From an uncultured Clostridia bacterium (GTDB taxonomy: Bacteria; Bacillota; Clostridia; Christensenellales; Borkfalkiaceae), in NCBI GenBank assembly GCA_947587775.1, contig CANPYD010000024.1, positions 1-10,729 on the forward strand: a stretch of DNA of 10,729 bases. Reading direction: 5' to 3'. Each line of letters starts with the position of its first letter. The first letter of the stretch is position 1. Made by a program: the position numbers and the translations under genes. Below the pieces are notes generated by a model. The model ran no database searches. It was not told where the DNA came from and saw only the letters and a program-made list of their open reading frames with translations. Shown here piece after piece: positions 1 to 5,830 of this stretch.

Positions 1-1959
1 TCGAGCGGCGCGGAAAAGGTAGAGCGCGTAGAGGAATATACGGCGGAATCCGTCAACGAACCGGTGAAGACTTCCGCGAAGAAAAAGACAGCCGTCAAAA
101 AGACGGCGAACACGACCGTAAAGAAGACGGCGCCCAAGAAGCCTTCCGCAAAGCGCACTGCGCTCGAAAAGGCGGAGAAAAAGGAGAAGACGGCAGCGAG
201 TAAGCGCCTCGAAAAGGCGAAGAAGAAGGAAGCCGCCAAGGAAGAGAAAAAGGCCGAAAAGATCGCCTTAAAGCAGAAAAAGCTCGAGAAGAAAGCGGAG
301 CTCAAACAGAAAAAGCTCGACAAGAAGGCGGCGATCGCCGAGAAAAAGGCGGAGCGTAAACAGAAAAAGCTCGACAAAAAGGCAGCGCTCCGTGAAAAGA
401 GAGTTGAGAAAAAGGCTGAGCGTGCCGCCCGCCGCGAACTTCTGAAGAACGAGACGAAAGCGGAAAAACAGAAGCGCATCGAGCGGGAGAAGCGGGAACG
501 CGTCGCGCTCAAACGGCAAAAGGCCGCCGCACGCGACAAGGCGCGCGAGGAAAAGATCAAGTCGCGCAGAGCCGCGCATGCGAGAAAGGCGCAGGATAAA
601 AAGCACAGGCGCGAACAGAAGACCGCCCGCAAGGAAAACCGCCGCGGGTTCGGCGGATGGCTCGCCGCAGTCATTTCTCTCGGCGTTGCGACGCTGGTGC
701 TCGGCACGATTGTCACCGCGGGCGCCTTCCGCATGAACGACATCACCCTGCAACAGGAGACGGGCGCAAGGGCGACCCTCTACGAGCTCGTTTCCGTCTC
801 CGAGGACATGGACAACCAGCTCTCCAAGCTGCGCGTCTCCTCGGGCGTGGACGAACAGAGGCAGCTCCTCACGAGCATTCTCGTGGACAGCGCGCTCCTC
901 GAGAGCGGGCTCGAACGCATGCCCGTGGACGCGGCGACGGGTACGGATATTTCGGGATTCGTCAACGAGACAAACAGCTATGCGAAGAGCATGCTCTCCC
1001 GCCTTGCGCAGGGCAAGATGCTGACGGCGGCGGAAAAGGAGAAAATCTCGGCGCTCTATGCGATCAATTCCAAGCTCTGCGGCGAACTGAACAGCCTCGC
1101 GACCCATATGACTTCGAATGATATCATGGACTTCTTCACGGGAAAAGAGGGTACCATGTCCGAGAGCTTCGGTTCGATCGGCGGCGGGATCCATGAGAAA
1201 GCGGAGGAAATTTCCGACGCGCCCTTCGCAAAAGAGGGCAATATCGGCGAAAACAGGCTCACTTCGCTCCCCGAGATCACGCAGGCGGAGGCGGAACAGA
1301 AGGCAAAAGAGTACTTTTCCGCATACCATGTCGCGGATGTGCGCTACACGGGCGAGACTGCGTCGCAGGAAATGCCGTGCTACAATTTTGTCCTGACCGA
1401 CGAAAACGGCACCGAGATCTTTGCGGAGATCACCAAAAACGGTGGAAAACTCGCCTTCTTCGACACCTACGAGCCCTGCACCGAGAAGAATTTCTCCCTG
1501 CCCGCCTGCGATAACCTCGCGAAGGAGTTCTTGGCGGGGATCGGCGTCGAAAACGTCGAGGCGGTGTGGCTCTCCGACGCGGGCATGGTTGCCAATCTCA
1601 CCTATGTGACGACCGAAAAGGGCGTCCGCGTGTATCCCGAGATCATCCGCGTGCGCGTCTGCGAATCCAAGGGCAGAGTCATCGGGATCGACGCGAGGGG
1701 GTATCTCCTCAACAATGAGACGCATGCAAAGAAGGCGGCGCTTTCCGAGGAAGAGGCAAGGGGTCTCCTCTCCGGCGAGCTTGACGTAACCGCCGTGAAT
1801 CTTGCGATCATTCCCGTCGGCGGCGAAAACACGCTGTGTTACGAGTTCGCCTGCAATATGGGAGAAGAACAGTTTATCGTCTATCTCGACGCGAATACGG
1901 GCGCGGAAGTGCAACTCTTCCGCGTGAGACAAAGCGCAACGGGAAGCTATCTCGAATAA
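1..1959 (+). CDS. ypeB: YpeB-like spore germination protein with long lysine-rich N-terminal region (5' end outside window)
   Basis: The frame is open from base 1, so the true start lies upstream; a GTG at 64 is the first start-like codon but has no convincing ribosome binding site. Residue numbers here count from that GTG. Residues 1 to about 192 are almost entirely Lys, Ala, Glu and Arg, including three KQKKL(E/D)KKA repeats near residues 70, 81 and 99. One hydrophobic segment (about 198-219) follows, giving a cytoplasmic basic tail and an outside C-terminal part. The outside part has a helical section (about 220-390) and then three PepSY/YPEB-like repeats (about 403-478, 480-560, 560-631). 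In Bacillus, YpeB is a spore protein of about 450 residues needed to stabilise and localise the cortex-lytic enzyme SleB, whose gene normally lies just upstream; that region is outside the window. The basic extension is not usual for the family. The YpeB call is from remembered family sequence and order of parts, not from a search. Confidence 0.8.
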   Translation, partial: SSGAEKVERVEEYTAESVNEPVKTSAKKKTAVKKTANTTVKKTAPKKPSAKRTALEKAEKKEKTAASKRLEKAKKKEAAKEEKKAEKIALKQKKLEKKAELKQKKLDKKAAIAEKKAERKQKKLDKKAALREKRVEKKAERAARRELLKNETKAEKQKRIEREKRERVALKRQKAAARDKAREEKIKSRRAAHARKAQDKKHRREQKTARKENRRGFGGWLAAVISLGVATLVLGTIVTAGAFRMNDITLQQETGARATLYELVSVSEDMDNQLSKLRVSSGVDEQRQLLTSILVDSALLESGLERMPVDAATGTDISGFVNETNSYAKSMLSRLAQGKMLTAAEKEKISALYAINSKLCGELNSLATHMTSNDIMDFFTGKEGTMSESFGSIGGGIHEKAEEISDAPFAKEGNIGENRLTSLPEITQAEAEQKAKEYFSAYHVADVRYTGETASQEMPCYNFVLTDENGTEIFAEITKNGGKLAFFDTYEPCTEKNFSLPACDNLAKEFLAGIGVENVEAVWLSDAGMVANLTYVTTEKGVRVYPEIIRVRVCESKGRVIGIDARGYLLNNETHAKKAALSEEEARGLLSGELDVTAVNLAIIPVGGENTLCYEFACNMGEEQFIVYLDANTGAEVQLFRVRQSATGSYLE

Positions 1960-1973
1960 TTTTTGCGGAAGCG

Positions 1974-2008
1974 AAAAAAGAGCCGCACGGGGTCACCGTG
2001 CGGCTTTT
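1974..2008. terminator. Bidirectional intrinsic terminator between converging genes
   Basis: A perfect 10-bp stem, AGCCGCACGG (1981-1990) with CCGTGCGGCT (1996-2005), closes a 5-base loop. It is flanked by six A on the left (1974-1979) and four T on the right (2005-2008). Read on the minus strand the A run becomes a six-T tail, so it should end the minus-strand phosphoribosyltransferase transcript well and the ypeB transcript less strongly. Confidence 0.88.
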
Positions 2009-2017
2009 GCCGACCGC

Positions 2018-2650
2018 TCAAACGCGGCTGTATCCGTAAGAATTGACGAGCGCGTCGACCTTCCTCCCGCTGCGGCAGAGCGGACAGTCGCTCGCGCGGT
2101 AGGAGCTGTAATCGGGCAGATCTTCCGCGCCGATGAGCCGCACGACGGGCACGCCGGGGATCTCGAACATCCCGCCGAACACCGTCGCCACCCCCGCGAC
2201 TTCCCCGCCATAGTAGCGGATCCCGCGGACGGCGCTCATCGCGGTCATGCCCGTCGTCGCCGTTGCGGTGAGAAGGAGCACATGACGGAAGCGCACATAG
2301 GGCAGCATATTGTCGCGCAAAATGAGTTTTTCATCGGCGGTGATCTCGGGGGAGATGACTGCGATCTCCTGATTCATATTGAGGCCGGAGCCCGACGCGA
2401 GCTCCTCCGCAATGAACGCGCCGACCATTTTCGTGCGCTCCAATGTGATGATCGTATCGACGGTGACGTTCGTAAAGCTCTCCGCAAACAGCTTTGCGGC
2501 GGCCTTTGCGGCGTTCATCTCCGTCTTGACGCGGGTCATGTCGATGCAATAATTGACGTGGGAGTGCTGGGTCGCGAAATGTCCGGGGATGGCGCGGACG
2601 CTGATCTTCCCGTTGCGCTTTGCAAACAATTCGAATGCTCTTGATTCCAT
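2018..2650 (-). CDS. Orotate phosphoribosyltransferase-like protein (type I PRTase fold) with C-terminal CPLC motif
   Basis: The 210-residue protein has the layout of a type I phosphoribosyltransferase: a hydrophobic strand VDTIITLE (64-71), a second strand and PRPP-type loop VLLLTATATTG (124-134), and a YYGG/VFGG strand pair after it. It resembles orotate phosphoribosyltransferase-like proteins common in Clostridia that end in a DCPLC...VDA.VNSYGYS tail; here the tail has Cys189 and Cys192. The canonical PRPP loop carries two acidic residues before x-T-T-G; this protein has Thr128-Ala129 there, so true orotate phosphoribosyltransferase activity is doubtful. The ATG at 2650-2648 is preceded by GAAGGAG (2658-2664) at 7 bases, and by a good promoter (2682-2710). 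The gene stands alone, diverging from grpE and converging on ypeB. A role in pyrimidine metabolism or its regulation is possible but unproven, and no pyr genes are adjacent. Confidence 0.8.
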   Translation of the reverse strand: MESRAFELFAKRNGKISVRAIPGHFATQHSHVNYCIDMTRVKTEMNAAKAAAKLFAESFTNVTVDTIITLERTKMVGAFIAEELASGSGLNMNQEIAVISPEITADEKLILRDNMLPYVRFRHVLLLTATATTGMTAMSAVRGIRYYGGEVAGVATVFGGMFEIPGVPVVRLIGAEDLPDYSSYRASDCPLCRSGRKVDALVNSYGYSRV

Positions 2651-2681
2651 GGAGTTACTCCTTCGATCGATCTCGCCTCCT

Positions 2682-2710
2682 ATTTTAATACAATTTACTC
2701 CGATTGTAAA
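2682..2710 (-). promoter_or_regulatory. Sigma-A-type promoter of the PRTase-like gene
   Basis: On the minus strand TTTACA (2705-2710) is followed after 17 bases by TAAAAT (2682-2687), each matching consensus at 5 of 6 positions. Transcription would begin near 2675, leaving a leader of about 25 bases that contains the ribosome binding site GAAGGAG. Confidence 0.7.
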
Positions 2711-2742
2711 TACCGCCGAAAAAAATTTTTCCGTAAAAAACC

Positions 2743-2762
2743 CGCTTTTTTTGTAAAAAGCG
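2743..2762. repeat. Inverted repeat between the divergent promoters
   Basis: CGCTTTTT (2743-2750) and AAAAAGCG (2755-2762) form a perfect 8-bp palindrome with a TTGT loop. It lies one base upstream of the proposed grpE -35 hexamer. A second AT-rich near-palindrome sits at about 2718-2733. The position fits an operator or an UP-like element, but the sequence is not a CIRCE or CtsR site. Confidence 0.5.
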
Positions 2763-2763
2763 T

Positions 2764-2792
2764 TTGATTTGTCCGAAATCGCCTTATATATA
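2764..2792 (+). promoter_or_regulatory. Probable sigma-A promoter of grpE
   Basis: TTGATT (2764-2769) and TATATA (2787-2792) are separated by 17 bases. The start of transcription would be near 2799, giving a leader of about 16 bases before the grpE ATG. The hexamers are fair rather than strong, and no CIRCE inverted repeat overlaps them. Confidence 0.55.
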
Positions 2793-2814
2793 GGTGAAAA
2801 TCAGGCGGTAGGAT

Positions 2815-3357
2815 ATGAAGAAAACACACGAGACACAGGAACAGAAGGAGCCCTCCGCTCAGCCCGCGGCGCAGGAGCAGGCGCCCGAGACCACGCCCGA
2901 GGAAGTCAATCCTCTTGCGGCGGAGCTTGAGAAGGCGCGCGCCGAGGCGGAGGATCTCAAACGGAAATGGTACGCGGTGACGGCGGAGTATGAAAATTAC
3001 CGCAAACGCACCGCTTTCCAGAGCACACAGCGGTACTGTGAGGGCAGGGCGGACGTCGTTTCGAAGCTCTTCCCCATTGCGGATAATCTCGAGCGGGCGC
3101 TCACGGCATGTACGGACGAGGGCACGAAGAAGGGGATCCAAATGGTGAAAGCGGCGTTCGACAAGATTCTCGAAGAGGAAAAGATCGTTGTGATCGATCC
3201 CGTCGGGCAGCCCTTCGACGCCGAAAAGCACGAGGCGATCATGGCGGCCGATCCCGCCGAGGGCGAGGAAAGCGGCACCGTAAAGCAGGTCTATCTGAAG
3301 GGGTATGAGCAAAACGGCAAGGTGCTCCGCTTCGCACAGGTCGTTGTGGTGAAGTAG
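2815..3357 (+). CDS. grpE: GrpE, nucleotide exchange factor of DnaK
   Basis: The 180-residue protein (usual range about 170-210) is the cytoplasmic factor that releases ADP from DnaK. An acidic, Gln/Pro-rich disordered start (1-35) leads into a long coiled-coil helix containing AELEKARAEAEDLKRKW and YENYRKRT (about 36-66). The family signature NLERAL follows, then the C-terminal beta-wing domain with QPFDAEKHEAI and KGYEQNGKVLRFAQV. The ATG at 2815 matches the family's disordered start, but the upstream sequence AGGCGGTAGGAT is only a weak ribosome binding site. hrcA, which precedes grpE in many Bacillota, is absent; a divergent gene lies there instead. The TAG stop falls inside the left boundary of a dispersed repeat (3355-3364), and the protein ends bluntly at VVVVK. 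dnaK begins about 600 bp downstream. Confidence 0.97.
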   Translation: MKKTHETQEQKEPSAQPAAQEQAPETTPEEVNPLAAELEKARAEAEDLKRKWYAVTAEYENYRKRTAFQSTQRYCEGRADVVSKLFPIADNLERALTACTDEGTKKGIQMVKAAFDKILEEEKIVVIDPVGQPFDAEKHEAIMAADPAEGEESGTVKQVYLKGYEQNGKVLRFAQVVVVK

Positions 3358-3611
3358 TTTCGCTGAATTTCTTTGCTTGCCCCGCGGACGCGCCCCGCGC
3401 GTCATTCTGAGCCAGTGGGTTGTACGGAGTCCAAAGAGTAATTCCCGAAGAATCTCGCGGGGCTTCGCAAACAAATTCAGCGAGGAATGTAACGCATGTG
3501 GGATATTGAGTCATCGTCTCGTACGCTTGTCACGACAATAAGCCGAAGGGGTTCGGCAAATTGGGTCGCCCACGGCGGAAGTGAATTCCGCCTAAGGCAA
3601 GTAATTGGGAA
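3355..3611. repeat. Dispersed structured repeat, copy A (between grpE and dnaK)
   Basis: The left boundary TAGTTTCGCT includes the grpE stop codon. An interrupted outer stem pairs CGCTGAATTT (3361-3370), TTTGC (3372-3376) and CCCCGCG (3380-3386) with CGCGGGG (3456-3462), GCAAA (3467-3471) and AAATTCAGCG (3473-3482). Its loop holds GACGCG/CGCGTC (3387-3403) and GTCATTCTGAG...GAAGAATCTC, which resembles a very common bacterial intergenic repeat. A core (3479-3566) follows with GGGATATTGAGTCA, GTCTCGTACGCTTGT and the hairpin GCCGAA-GGGG-TTCGGC (3542-3557). After that come a second hairpin GGCGGAA-GTGAA-TTCCGCC (3574-3592) and GTAATTGGGAA (3601-3611). The core and boundaries recur at 10470-10663 in the same orientation. 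Confidence 0.85.
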
Positions 3612-3627
3612 CGAAGGACGACCCCTT

Positions 3628-3910
3628 GGCCTACCCCTCGGGACAAACGGCGCAAGGCCTACCCCCTTTGAAGGGGGCGGCTCCGCCGCAGGCGGTGGTG
3701 GGCATGGCTGCCCCCTTTGAAGGGGGCGGCTCCGCCGTAGGCGGTGGTGGGGGTTGATGTAGAAAAACCCCCACCTGACGCGCTGCGCGCGCCACCCGCC
3801 CCCTTGGAAAGGGGGCAGGTTCCCCCCATCCGTCACGGCTGTGCCGTGCCACCTTCCCCCCCGAAGGGGTAAGGCTTGGGGGGCTCGCTCTAAAGGCGGT
3901 AAGGATCCCC
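3628..3910. repeat. GC-rich palindromic repeat block upstream of dnaK
   Basis: GGCCTACCCC occurs at 3628-3637 and 3656-3665. Two 41-base units (3662-3702 and 3711-3751, period 49) match at 40 of 41 positions; each carries CCCCCTTTGAAGGGGG and GCGGC-TCC-GCCGC palindromes. More perfect hairpins follow: a 10-bp stem at 3746-3755/3766-3775, an 8-bp stem at 3798-3805/3809-3816, and CACGGC-TGT-GCCGTG at 3834-3848. The short open frames here are low-complexity products of the repeats, not genes. An AT-rich leader (3914-3954) with the dnaK ribosome binding site follows; I see no clear separate dnaK promoter. Confidence 0.8.
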
Positions 3911-3954
3911 CCCAATCAAAATAAAATTCAGAAAAAAATCAAGGAGAATATATT

Positions 3955-5745
3955 ATGGCAAAGGTTATCGGTATCGATTTGGGTACGACAAATTCATGTG
4001 TAGCAGTGATGGAAGGCGGCGAGCCCGTCGTCATCGCAAATGCGGAAGGGGCGAGGACGACTCCCTCCGTCGTGGCATTCCAGAAGGACGGTTCCCGTGT
4101 CGTCGGGCAGGTCGCAAAGCGTCAGGCTGTCGCCAACCCCGACAAGACGGTCATCTCCATCAAGCGCAAGATGGGCTCCGACTATAAGGTCGCCATCGAC
4201 GAAAAGAGCTACTCCCCGCAGGAGATCTCCGCAATGATCCTTTCGAAGCTCAAGGCGGACGCCGAGGCCTATCTCGGCTCCAAGGTGACGGACGCCGTCA
4301 TCACCTGCCCCGCGTACTTCACGGATTCGCAGCGGCAGGCGACCAAGGACGCGGGCAAGATCGCGGGGCTCAACGTGCTCCGTATCATCAACGAGCCCAC
4401 GGCGGCGGCGCTCTCTTACGGGCTCGACAAGGAGAAAGAAAACAGCAAGGTCATGATCTACGACCTCGGCGGCGGCACCTTCGACGTCTCCATTTTGGAG
4501 ATCTCGGACGGCGTGTTCGAAGTGCTCGCGACGAACGGCAACAATATGCTCGGCGGCGACGACTTCGATAAGCGCCTCATGGACTACATGGTGGACGAAT
4601 TCAAGAAGAGCCACGGGGTCGATCTCTCCAAGGATAAGATGGCGATGCAGCGGCTCAAAGAGGCGGCGGAGAAGGCGAAGATCGAGCTTTCGGGCATGAC
4701 TTCGACTTCCGTCTCCCTGCCCTTCATCTCCATGACGGAAGCGGGCCCCGCTCACCTCGAGCTTGATATTACCCGCCAGAAGTTCGAAGCGCTCATCTCC
4801 GACCTCATCGAAAAGACGGCGGAGCCCATGCGTCTCGCGATGAAGGACGCCGGCCTTTCGTACAGCGATATCGACAAGGTCATCCTCGTCGGCGGCTCCA
4901 CCCGCGTGCCCGCAGTCGTCGCAAAGGTCAAGGAGATCACGGGGAAGGAACCCTTCAAGGGGATCAACCCCGACGAATGCGTCGCGATCGGCGCGGCCAT
5001 TCAGGGCGGCGTGCTCACGGGCGAGGTCAAGGACGTGCTTCTTCTCGACGTCATGCCCCTGTCCCTCGGCATCGAGACCCTCGGCGGCGTCTTTACCCGC
5101 CTCATCGACAGAAATACGACGATCCCCGTCAAGAAGTCGCAGGTGTTCTCCACCGCGGCGGATAACCAGACGAGTGTCGAGATCCACATCCTGCAGGGCG
5201 AACGCGAGTTCTGCCGCGACAACAAGACGATGGGCCGCTTCACGCTCACGGGCATCGCGCCCGCACCCCGCGGGATCCCGCAGATCGAAGTTACCTTCGA
5301 CGTGGATGCGAACGGCATCGTGCACGTCGAGGCAAAGGATCTCGGCACGGGCAAGTCTACCGACATCACGATCACTTCCTCGACCAATCTTTCGGAGGAC
5401 GAGATCAACAAGGCCGTGAAGGAAGCCGAGCAGTACGCGGAAGAGGACAAGAAGAGAAAGCAGAAAGTCGACGCAAAGAACAAGCTCGACGGGCTCATTT
5501 TCTCCGTGGAGCAGACCTTGCGCGACGCGGGCGACAAACTCTCCGAGGACGATAAGAAGGCGCTCGAGGACGCCGTTGCGGACGCGAAGAAAGCGCTTGA
5601 AAGCGACGACGAGGACACCTTCAACAGCGCCGCGGAAGAGCTCCAGAAGCGCATTGCTCCCATCATCACCAAGATGTATCAGCAGGCGAACCCGCAGGGC
5701 GGCGCGAACGGCGCCGGCGGCGACGATACGGAATTTCAACAGTAA
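3955..5745 (+). CDS. dnaK: DnaK, Hsp70 chaperone
   Basis: This 596-residue ATP-driven chaperone of the cytoplasm binds exposed hydrophobic segments of client proteins, working with DnaJ and GrpE encoded on either side. The ATPase domain shows GIDLGTTNS (6-14), YDLGGGTFD (169-177) and LVGGSTRVP (311-319). The linker VLLLD is at 361-365. The substrate-binding beta domain starts with VMPLSLGIETLGG, and the helical lid runs from about 480 to 575. The tail is short and ends in DDTEFQQ rather than a typical EVVD-like end. The ATPase domain lacks the roughly 23-residue insert found in Gram-negative DnaKs (around residues 78-85 here), as expected for Bacillota. The ATG at 3955 has AAGGAG (3941-3946) at 8 bases, the strongest ribosome binding site of the three chaperone genes, consistent with high DnaK output. 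The long minus-strand open frame across this gene is a codon-bias shadow. Confidence 0.99.
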   Translation: MAKVIGIDLGTTNSCVAVMEGGEPVVIANAEGARTTPSVVAFQKDGSRVVGQVAKRQAVANPDKTVISIKRKMGSDYKVAIDEKSYSPQEISAMILSKLKADAEAYLGSKVTDAVITCPAYFTDSQRQATKDAGKIAGLNVLRIINEPTAAALSYGLDKEKENSKVMIYDLGGGTFDVSILEISDGVFEVLATNGNNMLGGDDFDKRLMDYMVDEFKKSHGVDLSKDKMAMQRLKEAAEKAKIELSGMTSTSVSLPFISMTEAGPAHLELDITRQKFEALISDLIEKTAEPMRLAMKDAGLSYSDIDKVILVGGSTRVPAVVAKVKEITGKEPFKGINPDECVAIGAAIQGGVLTGEVKDVLLLDVMPLSLGIETLGGVFTRLIDRNTTIPVKKSQVFSTAADNQTSVEIHILQGEREFCRDNKTMGRFTLTGIAPAPRGIPQIEVTFDVDANGIVHVEAKDLGTGKSTDITITSSTNLSEDEINKAVKEAEQYAEEDKKRKQKVDAKNKLDGLIFSVEQTLRDAGDKLSEDDKKALEDAVADAKKALESDDEDTFNSAAEELQKRIAPIITKMYQQANPQGGANGAGGDDTEFQQ

Positions 5746-5783
5746 ACTCTGAATTGAGTTTTCGGACAAATAAGGCATAAGAC

Positions 5784-5812
5784 GATGAGCACCCCTTCCG
5801 GGGTGTTTCATC
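5784..5812. other. Hairpin in the dnaK-dnaJ spacer
   Basis: CACCCC (5790-5795) pairs with GGGGTG (5800-5805) across a TTCC loop, and outer arms GATGA (5784-5788) and TCATC (5808-5812) extend the stem over a small internal loop. There is no T run behind it, so it is not a standard terminator. It could attenuate dnaJ expression or mark an mRNA processing or stability point between the two genes. Confidence 0.6.
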
Positions 5813-5830
5813 TGTACAGACGGGGTATGT

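Noticed and set aside
268..1932. 554-codon open frame on the minus strand opposite ypeB
   Set aside because: It is Arg/Leu/Phe-rich, has no recognisable motif, and results from codon bias of the lysine-rich ypeB frame; ypeB has domains, a membrane helix and a terminator.
2565..2580. GAGTGCTGG as a possible half of a CIRCE operator
   Set aside because: It lies inside the PRTase-like coding region and has no matching inverted half at 9 bases.
3477..3915. Short open frames on both strands between grpE and dnaK
   Set aside because: They translate GC-rich palindromic repeats into Pro/Arg/Gly-rich peptides and lack start signals.
5790..5810. dnaK-dnaJ hairpin as an intrinsic terminator
   Set aside because: Only three T follow the stem before the sequence becomes mixed, and dnaJ has no promoter of its own that I can see.
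3994..5811. 605-codon open frame on the minus strand opposite dnaK
   Set aside because: Long antisense frames opposite dnaK are a known artefact of dnaK codon usage; the translation has no family motifs and dnaK is certain.
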